DNA of 64,000 bases from Knoellia koreensis (GTDB lineage: Bacteria > Actinomycetota > Actinomycetes > Actinomycetales > Dermatophilaceae): the NCBI RefSeq assembly GCF_013041615.1, contig NZ_JABEPQ010000002.1, positions 930,001 to 994,000 on the forward strand. Direction: 5' to 3'. Position 1 is the stretch's first letter. Every line of letters starts with the position of its first letter. A program made the translations under genes and the position numbers. Below the pieces are notes generated by a model, which was given only the letters and a program-made list of their open reading frames with translations, made no database searches and was not told the DNA's origin. Below are positions 32,241-41,983 of this stretch, in pieces.

Positions 32241-32603
32241 TCACATGGAGCCGCTGGTGTCCAGGTTGGGCAGGACGAACACGGCGTAGATGATGCCGCC
32301 GATGAGGCCGACGACTGCCGAGGCGATCGCGAACTTCTTCGCCTTCTCCGAGGAGGCCACGGCGCCCGCGTGGTCACCGGAGGCCCACTTGCCGTTCACC
32401 TGGGCCGCGAAGACGATCGAGGCGACACCCAGCGGGAGGCAGCACAGGATCGTGCTGAGGATGGCCCACACGAGGTAGTTCTTCGGCGGCTGGCCACCAC
32501 CCATGGGCTGGTTGTAGCCGGGAGCCGGCGGCGGGGTCGCCCCACCGGGCGGGGTGGTGCCACCGCCGGGCGGCGGGGGCGGAGGCGTGCCGTAGTCAGA
32601 CAT
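32241..32603 (-). CDS. CD225/dispanin-family membrane protein
   Basis: 120 residues. The first 40 are Pro/Gly-rich and cytosolic; then NYLVWAILSTILCCLPLGVA (membrane-embedded helix with a Cys pair), the amphipathic loop VNGKWASGDHAGAVASSEKA, and a final transmembrane helix. This is the CD225 layout shared with interferon-induced transmembrane proteins. Bacterial members are often linked to membrane or DUF2752-type genes, as here. AAGGGA sits 9 bases before the ATG. Role unknown. Confidence 0.82.
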   Translation of the reverse strand: MSDYGTPPPPPPGGGTTPPGGATPPPAPGYNQPMGGGQPPKNYLVWAILSTILCCLPLGVASIVFAAQVNGKWASGDHAGAVASSEKAKKFAIASAVVGLIGGIIYAVFVLPNLDTSGSM

Positions 32604-32688
32604 GGTGTCGAGTCCCTTCGGTTATCGAGCCGCTCCCCCTCGGGCGCGACGCCGCCGAACCTACCGGATCGAAGGCCTCTGCGTGGTG

Positions 32689-33681
32689 TTACCCCACCGA
32701 CCGTTGCCGCGCGATCTCGTAGAGGACGACGCCCGTCGCGACGCCCGCGTTGAGCGACTCGACCGCCGACGACATCGGGATCGACACGACCTGGTCGCAC
32801 GTCTCGCGCACGAGGCGCGACAGCCCCTTGCCCTCCGAGCCCGTCACGATGACGAGCGGTTCGCCGGCGAGGTCGAGCGCGGGCAGCGCCACGTCGCCGT
32901 CCATGTCGAGCCCGAGGATGAAGAACCCTGCCTTGCGGAAGTCCTCCAGGGCACGCGTCAGGTTGCTGGCCATGGCGACCGGCACGCGGGCGGCAGCGCC
33001 GGCCGACGTCTTCCAGGCACTCGCGGTCATGCCGACCGAGCGACGCTCCGGCACCACCACACCGTGCCCGCCGAAGGCCGCCACAGACCGCACGATCGCA
33101 CCGAGGTTGCGCGGGTCGGTGATGCCGTCGAGCGCCACCACGAGCGGGATGCCGGGTGCCTCCGGGTCGATGAGGTCGCGCGGGTGCGCGTACTCGTACG
33201 GCGGCACCTGCACCGCAAGCCCTTGGTGCACAGCGCCATCGGTGAGCCGGTCGAGCTCACCGCGCGGCGTCTCCAACACCGGTATGCCGCGTGACGTGGC
33301 CGTCGCGAGCGCCTCGCGCACGCGGTCGTCGGCGTCGATCCGCCCGGCCACGTACATCGTGGTCACTGGCACCTCGGCGCGCAGCGCCTCGACGACGGCG
33401 TTGCGCCCGGCGACGACCTCGCTCGAGTGCTTGCTCCGCCGGCCGCCGCTGCTGCCGCCACGCCCACCCGAGCCACGCGAGCCAGTACCACTGCCGGACC
33501 CCGCGCGCTTGGCCGCGGCCTTCGCCTGCTTGTGCGCCTTGTGGTACGGCCGGTCCTCGGCCCGCGGTGTGGGGCCCTTTCCCTCGAGCCCACGGCGCCG
33601 CTGGCCACCGGAGCCGACCGTGGCGCCCTTCTTGCTGGTGCCCTTGCGGACCGCGCCCTTGCGCTGGGAGTTCCCTGCCAT
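32689..33681 (-). CDS. rlmB: 23S rRNA 2'-O-ribose methyltransferase (SpoU/RlmB family)
   Basis: 330 residues. A basic, low-complexity N-terminal extension of about 80 residues (Lys/Gly/Ser-rich) precedes the substrate-binding domain ([13 protein letters not shown]) and the knotted SPOUT domain: [17 protein letters not shown] (motif 1), [14 protein letters not shown] (motif 2), [24 protein letters not shown] (motif 3, read in segments). It methylates G2251-type sites in 23S rRNA. ATG overlaps the cysS stop (TGATG). Confidence 0.9.
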   Translation of the reverse strand: MAGNSQRKGAVRKGTSKKGATVGSGGQRRRGLEGKGPTPRAEDRPYHKAHKQAKAAAKRAGSGSGTGSRGSGGRGGSSGGRRSKHSSEVVAGRNAVVEALRAEVPVTTMYVAGRIDADDRVREALATATSRGIPVLETPRGELDRLTDGAVHQGLAVQVPPYEYAHPRDLIDPEAPGIPLVVALDGITDPRNLGAIVRSVAAFGGHGVVVPERRSVGMTASAWKTSAGAAARVPVAMASNLTRALEDFRKAGFFILGLDMDGDVALPALDLAGEPLVIVTGSEGKGLSRLVRETCDQVVSIPMSSAVESLNAGVATGVVLYEIARQRSVG

Positions 33682-35129
33682 CAGCTCGTCTCTCCGTCGC
33701 GTCGCGCAAGCGACCAGTTGGCCCCCGAGGGGGTGTCCTCGATCTGGATGCCCGCGGCCGCGAGCCGGTCACGGATCTCGTCGGCCGTGGCGTAGTCGCG
33801 GGATGCGCGCGCCTGCGCCCGCGCCTCCAGCTGGGCCTGCACGAGCGCGTCGAGGGCGTCGAGCCCCTCGCCCGCACCCGCGTCGTTGCCGCCGCCCCAC
33901 TGGGGGTCGAGCGGGTTGATGCCGAGCAGGTCGGTCATCGCGAGCACCGCCCGGTATGCCGTCGCCAGCGCCTCGTCGTCGCGCTCGTCGAGCGCGGTGT
34001 TGCCGGCGCGCACCGTGTCGTGGACGACCGCGAGCGCGGAGCTCACGTTGAGGTCGTCGTCCATCGCCGCGGCATACTCCTCGGGCACGTCGGCGGGGTC
34101 GGGCGTGGTGGACGTGCCGTCGGGCAGCGCCCGCAGGGCGCGGGTGAGGAAGCCCTCGATCCGCGCCACGGTCGCCTCGGCCTCACGCAGCGATCCCTCG
34201 TGGTACTCGATGGTCGAGCGGTAGTGCGCGGCCGTGAGGTAGTAGCGAATCGCCAATGGGCGCGCGACCTTCGTGACCTCGGAGATCAGCAGGCTGTTGC
34301 CGAGCGACTTGCTCATCTTCTCGCCGCCGACGGTGACCCAGGCGTTGTGCAGCCAGTAGTTGGCGAAGCCCAGACCCGCCGCGTGCGACTGAGCCTGCTC
34401 GTTCTCGTGGTGCGGAAACCGCAGGTCGACGCCGCCGCCGTGGATGTCGAAGGAGTCCCCGAGGTACTTGCGCGCCATCGCCGAGCACTCGAGATGCCAG
34501 CCGGGGCGACCATCGCCGAAAGGCGTTGACCACGAAGCGGATTCGGGCTCGGACTCCTTGTGCCCCTTCCACAGGGCGAAGTCGCGAGGGTCGCGCTTGC
34601 CCCGCGGGTCGGCGTCCTGCGCGGCCTCCATGTCGTCGATCTTCTGGTGCGTCAGCGAGCCGTACTCGGGGAAGCTCTGCACGTCGAAGTAGACGTCACC
34701 GCTGTCGTCGCGCGCCGGGTAGGCGTGGCCCTTCTCGACCAGCGTCTCCATCAGCGTGACCATCTCGGGGATGTGCCCGGTCGCGCGCGGCTCGTAGGTC
34801 GGGGGCAGGACACCGAGCGCCCGCAGCGCGGCCGAGGTCGCGACCTCGTTGCGGTAGGACAGCGCCCACCACGGCTCGCCGGCGTCGGCCGACTTGGTGA
34901 GGATCTTGTCGTCGATGTCGGTCACGTTGCGCACGAGCGTCACGTCGTAGCCGTAGCGCCCCGCCAGCCACCGGCGCAGCACGTCGAACGCCACCGCGAA
35001 CCGCACGTGCCCGATGTGCGGCTCGGCCTGGGTCGTGAGCCCGCAGATGTAGATGCCGACCTGGCCCTCGTGCAGTGGCTCGAAGGTGCGCAGCTCGCGC
35101 GCGGCGGTGTCATAGAGGCGAAGACTCAC
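33681..35129 (-). CDS. cysS: Cysteinyl-tRNA synthetase
   Basis: 482 residues, class [18 protein letters not shown] supplies a Zn-ligand Cys and [21 protein letters not shown] and [17 protein letters not shown] supply further Zn ligands, and [11 protein letters not shown] is the KMSKS loop. It has no MshC-type ending, and the sequence context (next to rlmB) marks it as the tRNA enzyme. GTG start with TAGCCT 13 bases upstream (leaderless). Confidence 0.94.
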   Translation of the reverse strand: MSLRLYDTAARELRTFEPLHEGQVGIYICGLTTQAEPHIGHVRFAVAFDVLRRWLAGRYGYDVTLVRNVTDIDDKILTKSADAGEPWWALSYRNEVATSAALRALGVLPPTYEPRATGHIPEMVTLMETLVEKGHAYPARDDSGDVYFDVQSFPEYGSLTHQKIDDMEAAQDADPRGKRDPRDFALWKGHKESEPESASWSTPFGDGRPGWHLECSAMARKYLGDSFDIHGGGVDLRFPHHENEQAQSHAAGLGFANYWLHNAWVTVGGEKMSKSLGNSLLISEVTKVARPLAIRYYLTAAHYRSTIEYHEGSLREAEATVARIEGFLTRALRALPDGTSTTPDPADVPEEYAAAMDDDLNVSSALAVVHDTVRAGNTALDERDDEALATAYRAVLAMTDLLGINPLDPQWGGGNDAGAGEGLDALDALVQAQLEARAQARASRDYATADEIRDRLAAAGIQIEDTPSGANWSLARRDGETS

Positions 35130-35230
35130 GCGCGCAAGGCTACCTGCGCGGGGGCGCCCTCACCGACGGCGCGGGTATGCCGCGTGGCCGGCCGGGCGAC
35201 CACCCGCGCCACCGGGCGGGTTCGCCGACT

Positions 35231-35263
35231 GTTCACCTGATCCGTGACACCTGTCATGGCTGA
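35231..35263 (+). promoter_or_regulatory. Probable PHO box
   Basis: Three consecutive 11-base units begin GTTCACC (35231), CCGTGACACC (35242) and GTCATGG (35253). The first matches the actinobacterial PhoP-type unit GTTCACC exactly; the others are weaker. It lies about 70 bases before the phosphoesterase start. Confidence 0.55.
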
Positions 35264-35333
35264 ATCCGCAGGTCAGGGCCACGGTGATGCACAGGTGCGC
35301 AGCCAGTGCACCCCGACCCAGGAGGACACCCCC

Positions 35334-36959
35334 GTGACCAGACGCACCACTGCCGTGCTCGGCGCCCTGGTGCTCGCGGCAGCCGGAGCCGCGATCCCCG
35401 CCGCAGCCACGGCCGCGACGCCCACGCACGCGATCGACCCCAAGCCGCACGACAAGCCGGGCGCCCTGCCCGGCGGCTACACCAACCTCGTGGTCATCTA
35501 CGAGGAGAACCACTCCTTCGACAACCTCTACGGCGGCTGGGGCAAGGTCGGCGGCGACCGCGTCGACGGCGCCACGGCACCCGCGGTGACCCAGGTCGCC
35601 CAGGACGGCACGGCATACAACTGCCTCCTGCAGGACGACGTGAACCTGACGTCGCCCCCGCAGGCGAACACCTGTCAGGACGCCGGCCACGGCATCGCCG
35701 CGAGCGCGTTCACCAACGACGCGTTCACCATCGACGACTACATCACGCCCACCGACACCACGTGCCCGCCCGAGGGTGTCTACGCCCCGAACGGGGTCCC
35801 GAAGGGCACCGGCGAGCCCGGCGGCTGCACCCGCGACCAGGTGCACCGCTTCTACCAGGAGCAGTACCAGCTCGATGGCGGCAAGCAGGACCGCTACGTC
35901 ACCGGCTCCGACGCCGTGGGGCTCACCATGGGCCGCTACGACACGACGGCGCTGCCGATCTGGAAGTACCTCCACTCCCCGCACGCGCCGAACTACGTCC
36001 TGGCCGACCGCTTCTTCCAGGGCGCCTTTGGCGGGTCGTTCCTCAACCACCAGTTCCTCATCGCCGCGCGGGCACCGCTCGACACCTCGGCCGGTGCGCT
36101 CGGCGCGAAGAACACGGTGCTCGACAGCAACGGCATGCCGACGAGCTACCCGCTCTACCAGGCGACCAGCGCGACCGTCGACGGCCAGCTGACCCGCAAG
36201 TGCGCCGACCCGTCAGCCAATGACGCGACCGCCGCCTGCGGCAACTTCGCCGTCAACACCGTGCAGCCGTCGTCGGCGCCCGCCGGCAACGGCGCGAAGA
36301 TCCCGCTCATCGACGACGCGGCATACCCGAACATCGGCGACCGGCTCTCGGCCAAGGGTGTCTCGTGGAACTGGTACGCCGGCGGCTGGGACGACGCGGC
36401 CGCGGGCAACCCGGGCAAGAACTTCCAGTACCACCACCAGCCGTTCAACTACTTCGCCAACTACGCGGTCGGGGCGCCCGGGCGCTCGCACCTGCAGGAC
36501 GAGACGAAGTTCATCGCCGCCGCCAAGGCCGGCACGCTGCCGCAGGTCAGCTTCGTCAAGCCGTACGGCTCGGAGAACGAGCACCCCGGGTACGCCAGCG
36601 AGCACGGCGGCAGCGACCACCTCGTCGACCTGCTCAAGACCATCACGAGCGGCCCGCAGGCCAAGCAGACGCTGGTCGTGGTGACCTACGACGAGTTCGG
36701 CGGCTCGTACGACCACGTTGCCCCGCCGAAGACCGATGCCTGGGGTCCGGGCACGCGCATCCCTGCGCTCGTGTTGTCGGCCGGCATGCAGCGCTCGGGT
36801 GTCAGCCACACGGCCTACGACACGACCTCGATCCTTGCGACGATCGAGCACGCGTGGGGCCTGGCTCCGCTGTCGCCGCGTGACGCCGTGGTGTCCGACC
36901 TCGCCCCCGCGGTGTCGGTCGGGGGTCGCCACGTCGACTCACGTCATTGGAAGCGTTAG
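35334..36959 (+). CDS. Secreted phosphoesterase (phospholipase C/acid phosphatase family)
   Basis: 541 residues with a signal peptide (TRRTTAVLGALVLAAAGAA). The phosphoesterase core has TNLVVIYEENHSFDNLYGG (metal-binding Glu-Glu-Asn and His) near the N-terminus, YVLADRFFQGAFGGSFLNH in the middle, and LVVVTYDEFGGSYDHV plus a late Asp-His segment. Family members hydrolyse phospholipids or phosphomonoesters to gain phosphate. GGAGGA 7 bases before GTG 35334 fixes the start. The PHO box upstream supports phosphate control together with SenX3-RegX3 at 42-44 kb. Confidence 0.85.
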   Translation: MTRRTTAVLGALVLAAAGAAIPAAATAATPTHAIDPKPHDKPGALPGGYTNLVVIYEENHSFDNLYGGWGKVGGDRVDGATAPAVTQVAQDGTAYNCLLQDDVNLTSPPQANTCQDAGHGIAASAFTNDAFTIDDYITPTDTTCPPEGVYAPNGVPKGTGEPGGCTRDQVHRFYQEQYQLDGGKQDRYVTGSDAVGLTMGRYDTTALPIWKYLHSPHAPNYVLADRFFQGAFGGSFLNHQFLIAARAPLDTSAGALGAKNTVLDSNGMPTSYPLYQATSATVDGQLTRKCADPSANDATAACGNFAVNTVQPSSAPAGNGAKIPLIDDAAYPNIGDRLSAKGVSWNWYAGGWDDAAAGNPGKNFQYHHQPFNYFANYAVGAPGRSHLQDETKFIAAAKAGTLPQVSFVKPYGSENEHPGYASEHGGSDHLVDLLKTITSGPQAKQTLVVVTYDEFGGSYDHVAPPKTDAWGPGTRIPALVLSAGMQRSGVSHTAYDTTSILATIEHAWGLAPLSPRDAVVSDLAPAVSVGGRHVDSRHWKR

Positions 36960-37098
36960 GGCCCAGCCCTCGCCCCGGCGGCCGGTCGCCCTTGCGGGTG
37001 GCCGGCCGTCGCGCGTCTCTCCCATTTCCCCGGTATGCCGCACGGTTGGGTGCCGCGGACCCCTACAGTGAAGGGCCACACGGGTTCGGGGAGGCGTC

Positions 37099-37461
37099 AT
37101 GTGGGGACTGAGCTGGATGTGGGTCGTGCCCGTCGCGGCCAACCTGGGCATCCTGCTGACGGGCATCGTGCTCGTCAGCGTGCGCGGGGCGTCAGCTCGA
37201 TGGGGTCGGCTGGCCCTGCTGGCGCTCGGGCTCATCACGCTCGCCACGCTCTCCAACGTCGGGCTGACAGGGGCGATGGTCCAGGGCGCGATGCGGCCGT
37301 GGTCGGAGAACTACCAGCTGCTGGGCCTGGCCACCACCGTCACCCAGCTGCTGGGTTTCGGGCTGCTCATCGCTGCCCTGGTCGCCGACCGCACCACGCC
37401 GCCAACCCCAGCCCTCGAACCGCGTCCCTGGCAGCAGCCCTGGCCCGCTGACGACGAGTAG
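37099..37461 (+). CDS. Small membrane protein, unknown
   Basis: 120 residues with three predicted transmembrane helices (about 8-28, 36-56, 74-95) and a Pro-rich cytosolic tail. GGGGAGG lies 4 bases before the ATG, and a TACAGT box occurs about 35 bases upstream, so expression is likely. I do not recognise the family. It stands alone between the phosphoesterase and ispF. Confidence 0.65.
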   Translation: MWGLSWMWVVPVAANLGILLTGIVLVSVRGASARWGRLALLALGLITLATLSNVGLTGAMVQGAMRPWSENYQLLGLATTVTQLLGFGLLIAALVADRTTPPTPALEPRPWQQPWPADDE

Positions 37462-37467
37462 CCGCCA

Positions 37468-37609
37468 CACTTCGGGCCACCCAGGGCTCATCACAGCCGC
37501 AGCATCGACCCTCAGTGGCCCGAAGTCGGGAAGACCCTCGCACTTCGGGCCACCCAGGGCTCATCACAGCCGCAGCACCAAGCCTCAGTGGCCCGAAGTC
37601 GGGAAGACC
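37468..37609. repeat. 73-bp tandem duplication with hairpins
   Basis: Copy 1 is 37468-37540 and copy 2 is 37541-37609, differing at only a few bases. Each contains the inverted pair ACTTCGGGCCAC / GTGGCCCGAAGT. Copy 2 includes the last codons and stop of ispF (minus strand); copy 1 repeats those codons beyond the stop. It looks like a duplicated gene end plus terminator. Confidence 0.85.
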
Positions 37610-38085
37610 AGCGCGGTGGCGATGGCGGCGAGGCCCTCGCCGCGGCCGGTGAGCCCGAGGCCGTCGGCGGTCGTGCCGCTGATGGACACCGGCGCACCGG
37701 CCGCCTCGGACATCACGTCCTGCGCCTCACCCCGCCGGGTGCCGACCTTGGGCCGGTTGCCGATCACCTGGACCGCGACGTTGCCGATCTCGAAGCCGGC
37801 CGCACGCACCAGCCGGGCGGCCTCGGCCAGCAGCACCTCCCCCGAGGCGCCCGCGATCTCGGGCCGATCCGTGCCGAAGTGCGCACCCAGGTCGCCGATC
37901 CCGGCCGCGGAGAACAGCGCGTCGCAGGCAGCGTGACAAGCCACGTCGCCATCCGAGTGACCCTCCAGACCCACCTCGCCCGGCCAGAGCAGCCCGCCGA
38001 CCCACAGCTCGCGGGCCGACCCTTCCGCCGCGAACCCGTGCACGTCCACTCCCACGCCCACCCGCGGCATACCGGCTCGGTCCAT
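37585..38085 (-). CDS. ispF: 2-C-methyl-D-erythritol 2,4-cyclodiphosphate synthase
   Basis: 166 residues; MEP isoprenoid pathway enzyme that cyclises CDP-methylerythritol-2-phosphate. Zn-binding GVDVHGF (Asp, His) and [19 protein letters not shown]; later [11 protein letters not shown] and [13 protein letters not shown]. The start is uncertain: ATG 38085 has TGGATT 12 bases upstream, while ATG 38070 gives a more typical 161 residues. The final residues FPTSGH are encoded inside the tandem repeat. ispD lies at 40.0-40.7 kb rather than adjacent. Confidence 0.9.
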   Translation of the reverse strand: MDRAGMPRVGVGVDVHGFAAEGSARELWVGGLLWPGEVGLEGHSDGDVACHAACDALFSAAGIGDLGAHFGTDRPEIAGASGEVLLAEAARLVRAAGFEIGNVAVQVIGNRPKVGTRRGEAQDVMSEAAGAPVSISGTTADGLGLTGRGEGLAAIATALVFPTSGH

Positions 38086-38152
38086 GCCCCCAATCCAACC
38101 ACCACGAAACCCGGGTGAACGCCCCGTCACACCCCGGCTAGCGTTGCGGCGC

Positions 38153-38743
38153 ATGAGCGACACCCTCGACATCCCGGTCCTCAGGGGCGACCTCGTCACG
38201 CTGCGTCAGCACACCGAGGCAGATGCTGAAGGCGTGCGCGAGCGCGCCGTCGACCCCGAGGCGGTCCGCTACACGACCGTGCCGCTGGACTACACCCGCG
38301 AGATGGCGGTCGAGTACGTCACGAAGTTCACGGCCCCGTCGCCAGACCAGGTGTGGTGGGCGATCGAGGTCGACGGCCGGTACGCCGGCACCATCGACCT
38401 GCGCCGGATGGACGTCGAAGCCGGGGCCGGGTCGTTGGGCTTCGCGACGCACCAGGACTTCCGTGGTCGCGGCGTCATGACCGAGGCGGTCAGCCTCGTC
38501 CTCGACCACGCCTTCGGCACGCTGGGGTGGCAGACGGTGCGCTGGGAGGCCCACGGGGGCAACTGGGGCAGCCTGAAGTCGGTGTGGCGAGCCGGTTTCC
38601 CGGTCCCCGTGTTCGTCCCCGACCTGCTCGTCGAGCGCGGCAAGCTCGTCGACGGCTGGATCAGCACCCTGCACGCCGACGCCCCACGCGAACCGGTCTG
38701 CGACTGGGACGAGCTGCGCGCCACCCTGCCGGTGTCGGGCTGA
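38153..38743 (+). CDS. GNAT-family N-acetyltransferase (RimJ/RimL type)
   Basis: 196 residues. [19 protein letters not shown] is the usual RimJ/L-like opening, and [20 protein letters not shown] is the acetyl-CoA loop. Such proteins acetylate protein N-termini or small amines. A TAGCGT box lies 14 bases before the ATG. It is divergent from ispF and converges on the MFS transporter with a 1-base gap. Confidence 0.85.
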   Translation: MSDTLDIPVLRGDLVTLRQHTEADAEGVRERAVDPEAVRYTTVPLDYTREMAVEYVTKFTAPSPDQVWWAIEVDGRYAGTIDLRRMDVEAGAGSLGFATHQDFRGRGVMTEAVSLVLDHAFGTLGWQTVRWEAHGGNWGSLKSVWRAGFPVPVFVPDLLVERGKLVDGWISTLHADAPREPVCDWDELRATLPVSG

Positions 38744-38744
38744 C

Positions 38745-40028
38745 TCAGACCTGTTCGCCGGGCTGGAGCGTGTCGGCGCCGTCCGGGGCCATGTGCGGCT
38801 CGCGCCGCGCGCTCACGAGGTGCAGCAGCCACGACCCGAGCCCGGCCGCCACGAACACCGCCGAGACCACGGCGAGGCTGAACACCGAGCGCGTGGCAAA
38901 CGGTGCGAGCGCGAACGCGCTGACCCCGTTGAGGATCAGGGTGAAGAACGTGAACATCGACACCGCCGCCCCGCGCGACGCGGGGAACATGTCGAGCAGG
39001 ACCAGCTGGAGAGTCGGGTATGCCGCGGCCGTGCCGACCGCGATCAGCGCCGGCCCGATCACCGCCCAGGGCAGCGTGGCCGCGGTGGGCAAGGTGCCGA
39101 GCACGACGTTGACCAGCGCGCCTGCCATCGAGAAGAGAAGCGCGGCCGTCACCAGCCTGCTCGGTGAGATCCGGCCCGCGGCGCGACCACTGAGGAACGA
39201 GCCGAGCATGACGCCGCCGATCATCGGCACGAAGAACATCCAGAAGTCGAGCTCGCCCTTGCCGAGCAGGTCGACCACGAAGATCGGCGCCGACCCGATG
39301 TAGAGAAACTGGCCGGCGAACGACAGACCAGCCGCCCACGCCACCCGGTGGAACGCACCGGCCCGCGCCACCTGGCCGAGGCTTCCCACCAGAGACCCGA
39401 ACCGGAACGGCAGCCGGCGCGCCGGCGGGTGCGTCTCCGGCAGCAACAGCGCCACCAAGACGATCAGCAGCAGCCCCACTCCGGCCATGAAGTAGAAGAC
39501 GACCGGCCACGTCCCGACCTGCAACAGAAGCCCGCCGACGATCGGTGCGACGGCCGGCGCCACGGCGAAGATCATCATGACCCGACTCATCAGCCGCTGC
39601 GCCTGGGGCCCCTCGAACACGTCACGGATCACGGTGCGGCTGACGATGACGCCACCGCCGGCGCTCAGCCCCTGCAACACCCGGAAGGCCAACAGGACGG
39701 GCAGGCTCGGCGACAGGGCGCACCCGATCGACGCCACGGCATACACGGCGACACCGGCGAGGATCACCCGCCGGCGCCCCAACGCGTCGGACAGCGGCCC
39801 GTGGAACGGGCTCATCAGCCCGAACGCCACGAGGTAGGCGCTCACGACGAGCTGCATCTGCTCGGTCGTGGCGCCGAGGTCAGCACCCATCGCCTTGAAC
39901 GCAGGGAACGGCGTGTCGATCGAGAACGGGCCCAGCATCGACAGGCCCGCCAGCAGCACCGGCACGACGACCACGAGCCGCCGCTGGTGCGCCACGTCCA
40001 CCGATGGTGCGTTGGCGGCGTCGCTCAC
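38745..40028 (-). CDS. MFS drug-resistance transporter (Bcr/CflA type)
   Basis: 427 residues, 12 predicted transmembrane helices. DTPFPAFKAM in helix 1 and GPLSDALGRRRVIL (the MFS loop 2-3 motif) match the Bcr/CflA subfamily of drug/proton antiporters. GTG 40028 overlaps the ispD stop by 4 bases, so it is translated with ispD and carD, an unexpected partner for an isoprenoid gene. Substrate unknown. Confidence 0.87.
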   Translation of the reverse strand: MSDAANAPSVDVAHQRRLVVVVPVLLAGLSMLGPFSIDTPFPAFKAMGADLGATTEQMQLVVSAYLVAFGLMSPFHGPLSDALGRRRVILAGVAVYAVASIGCALSPSLPVLLAFRVLQGLSAGGGVIVSRTVIRDVFEGPQAQRLMSRVMMIFAVAPAVAPIVGGLLLQVGTWPVVFYFMAGVGLLLIVLVALLLPETHPPARRLPFRFGSLVGSLGQVARAGAFHRVAWAAGLSFAGQFLYIGSAPIFVVDLLGKGELDFWMFFVPMIGGVMLGSFLSGRAAGRISPSRLVTAALLFSMAGALVNVVLGTLPTAATLPWAVIGPALIAVGTAAAYPTLQLVLLDMFPASRGAAVSMFTFFTLILNGVSAFALAPFATRSVFSLAVVSAVFVAAGLGSWLLHLVSARREPHMAPDGADTLQPGEQV

Positions 40029-40699
40029 GGCGCGAGCGCGCGCTCGGCCGCCGCGAGGTCGGCCGCCGTCGTCACCTTGAACGCCAGCGGGTCACCGTCG
40101 ACGACCCGCACGTGGCCACCCGCGCGCTCGACGAGTGCGGCGTCATCCGTCGCGCCACCGTCGGCTCCGGCATGCGCGTGCTCGAGCACCTCGCGCAGGA
40201 ACGCCTGCGGCGTCTGGATGGCGCGCAACGTCGCCCGGTCGGGCGTCGCCACGACCCGGCCCGACGCGTCCACGGCCTTGATGGTGTCGGTGACGGGTAT
40301 GCCGGGAATGACGGCCGGGTGCCCCGAGCGCACCTCGTGCACCAGCCGGCTGAACAGCGAGGCGGGCGCGAGCGCCCGGGCCGCGTCGTGGACGAGCACG
40401 ATGCCGTCGTCGGGGCGCAGTGCCGCCAGACCCGCCGCGACGGAGTCGGTGCGCTCGAGACCTCCGACCACCACGTCGACGTCCTGCGGACGGGCCGACC
40501 GGGACGCGATCGCGCCCGCCTCCCGCTGGTGGGAGGCGGGCGCAACGACGACCACGTGGCTGGTCTCGGGTGCCTCGAACGCCCGGCGCACCGCATGCTC
40601 GAGCAGCGGGACACCGCCGAGGTTCACGAACGCCTTGGGCTCACTGGCACCGAGCCTGGTGCCTCGTCCACCTGCGACGAGGACGACGGCAACGCTCAG
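40025..40699 (-). CDS. ispD: 2-C-methyl-D-erythritol 4-phosphate cytidylyltransferase
   Basis: 224 residues; MEP pathway, transfers CMP to methylerythritol phosphate. The nucleotide loop [21 protein letters not shown] is essential and lies upstream of the first ATG/GTG/TTG in the frame (GTG 40627), so a normal start would remove the active site. The only sensible start is CTG at 40699, which overlaps the carD stop as CTGA, in the same way other pairs here use GTGA. Further motifs: [28 protein letters not shown]. Confidence 0.85.
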   Translation of the reverse strand: MSVAVVLVAGGRGTRLGASEPKAFVNLGGVPLLEHAVRRAFEAPETSHVVVVAPASHQREAGAIASRSARPQDVDVVVGGLERTDSVAAGLAALRPDDGIVLVHDAARALAPASLFSRLVHEVRSGHPAVIPGIPVTDTIKAVDASGRVVATPDRATLRAIQTPQAFLREVLEHAHAGADGGATDDAALVERAGGHVRVVDGDPLAFKVTTAADLAAAERALAP

Positions 40700-41178
40700 G
40701 AGGCGAGCACCTCGTCGAGGATGGCCTCCGCCTTGTCCTCGTTGGTCTTCTCGGCGAGCGCGAGCTCGGAGACGAGGATCTGCCGGGCCTTGGCGAGCAT
40801 GCGCTTCTCACCGGCGGACAGACCACGGTCCTTGTCACGGCGCCACAGGTCACGAACGACCTCGGCCACCTTGATGACGTCACCGGAGGCGAGCTTCTCG
40901 AGGTTCGCCTTGTACCGACGCGACCAGTTGGTCGGCTCCTCGGTGTGGGGGGCACGCAGCACCGCGAAGACCTTGTCGAGGCCCTCCTGGCCGACCACGT
41001 CGCGGACGCCGATGTCCTCGCAGTTCTCCGCAGGAACCTCGATCGTCAGGTCGCCCTGGGCCACCTTGAGCTTGAGGTAGATCTTCTCCTCGCCCTTGAT
41101 CGTGCGGGTGTTGATTTCTTCGATCAGTGCCGCCCCGTGGTGGGGGTACACGACCGTCTCGCCGACCTTGAAAACCAT
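40696..41178 (-). CDS. carD: CarD-family RNA polymerase-binding regulator
   Basis: 160 residues. N-terminal RNA polymerase interaction domain ([20 protein letters not shown]) and a C-terminal helical DNA-binding domain with the conserved Trp in [13 protein letters not shown], which stabilises open complexes at the -10 edge. Essential in mycobacteria. ATG 41178 has AAAGGGGA about ten bases upstream. It heads the carD-ispD-MFS transcription unit; TATTCT near 41207 is a plausible -10. Confidence 0.94.
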   Translation of the reverse strand: MVFKVGETVVYPHHGAALIEEINTRTIKGEEKIYLKLKVAQGDLTIEVPAENCEDIGVRDVVGQEGLDKVFAVLRAPHTEEPTNWSRRYKANLEKLASGDVIKVAEVVRDLWRRDKDRGLSAGEKRMLAKARQILVSELALAEKTNEDKAEAILDEVLAS

Positions 41179-41377
41179 GTGCTGTTTTCCCCTTTCGCGA
41201 CCTCCAGAATAACACGACACGCCGACGGCGGAAAGCCGAGCATCCGACGTTTGTGCTGGTCAGGGGTGGTGGAAACCCTTGGGCGCCAACGAATTCGGTC
41301 TTGACAGGAGCGGCCCTTCCGTGCAACGCGCGGGGGTGCGCGCGTTCATGACGGAGGCCGGTAGGCTGTCCGTCGTG

Positions 41378-41917
41378 ATGAGCCGCCTGCCGCTTGCCGC
41401 CCGCCTCGAGGGCCGCCGACCGTCCCCGCGCCGACTGCTTCCGGTGGCCGTTCTCGGTGCCGCACTGGCTCTTTCGGCCTGCCAGACCCAGTCGCCGATC
41501 CAGACCGACGTGGCCTACCAGCCCGCCGACGGCGTGCCCGTCGACCTCGGCCAGGTGCAGATCCGCGACCTCGTGATCGTCAGCGGCGGCAAGGACAAGG
41601 CCGGCACCCTGTCGGGCGCGGTGAGCAACACGAGCAACCAAGAGGCGCGCATCGCCTTCGCCCTCCCCCAGGCCCAGCCGGTCTACACGACCGCCGCACC
41701 CCACAGCGAGGCCCGCCTCACCGGCGACAAGCAGCTCCAGCTCCCGGCAGTGCCGACACCGGCCGGCAGCACGGTGACGCTCACCGTGCAGTCCCCGACC
41801 GCGCCGACCACCGTGGTCGTCGTGCCGGTCGTGGCCGCCAACCACTACTACGCCACCCTCGCACCCACCCCGCAGCCGAGCGGGACGGCGACCCCGAGCG
41901 CCACCGCCACCCCCTGA
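41378..41917 (+). CDS. LpqE-like lipoprotein
   Basis: 179 residues. Positively charged N-terminus, hydrophobic stretch, and lipobox LSAC (Cys near residue 30), then a beta-rich domain (VDLGQVQIRDLVIVSGGKD...) and a Thr/Pro-rich tail. Position divergent from carD matches mycobacterial lpqE. TAGGCT at 41362 puts a leaderless start at GTG 41375 or the ATG used here. Function unknown; the fold may be PCuAC-like. Confidence 0.78.
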   Translation: MSRLPLAARLEGRRPSPRRLLPVAVLGAALALSACQTQSPIQTDVAYQPADGVPVDLGQVQIRDLVIVSGGKDKAGTLSGAVSNTSNQEARIAFALPQAQPVYTTAAPHSEARLTGDKQLQLPAVPTPAGSTVTLTVQSPTAPTTVVVVPVVAANHYYATLAPTPQPSGTATPSATATP

Positions 41918-41930
41918 GGTGAGTGACGTC

Positions 41931-41954
41931 GGTATGCCGCGTGGGCGGCATACC
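41931..41954. terminator. Hairpin made of two inverted motif copies
   Basis: GGTATGCCGC and GCGGCATACC form a perfect 10-bp stem with a GTGG loop, between the convergent lipoprotein and regX3 genes. It consists wholly of the genome-wide motif described in the findings. Confidence 0.75.
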
Positions 41955-41983
41955 GAGGTCATCGCACGCAGGTGCGCGGGGGC

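Noticed and set aside
38070-38085. Firm choice of ispF start
   Set aside because: Both ATGs lack a ribosome site; I used 38085 only because of a weak -10-like TGGATT, and treat it as unsettled.
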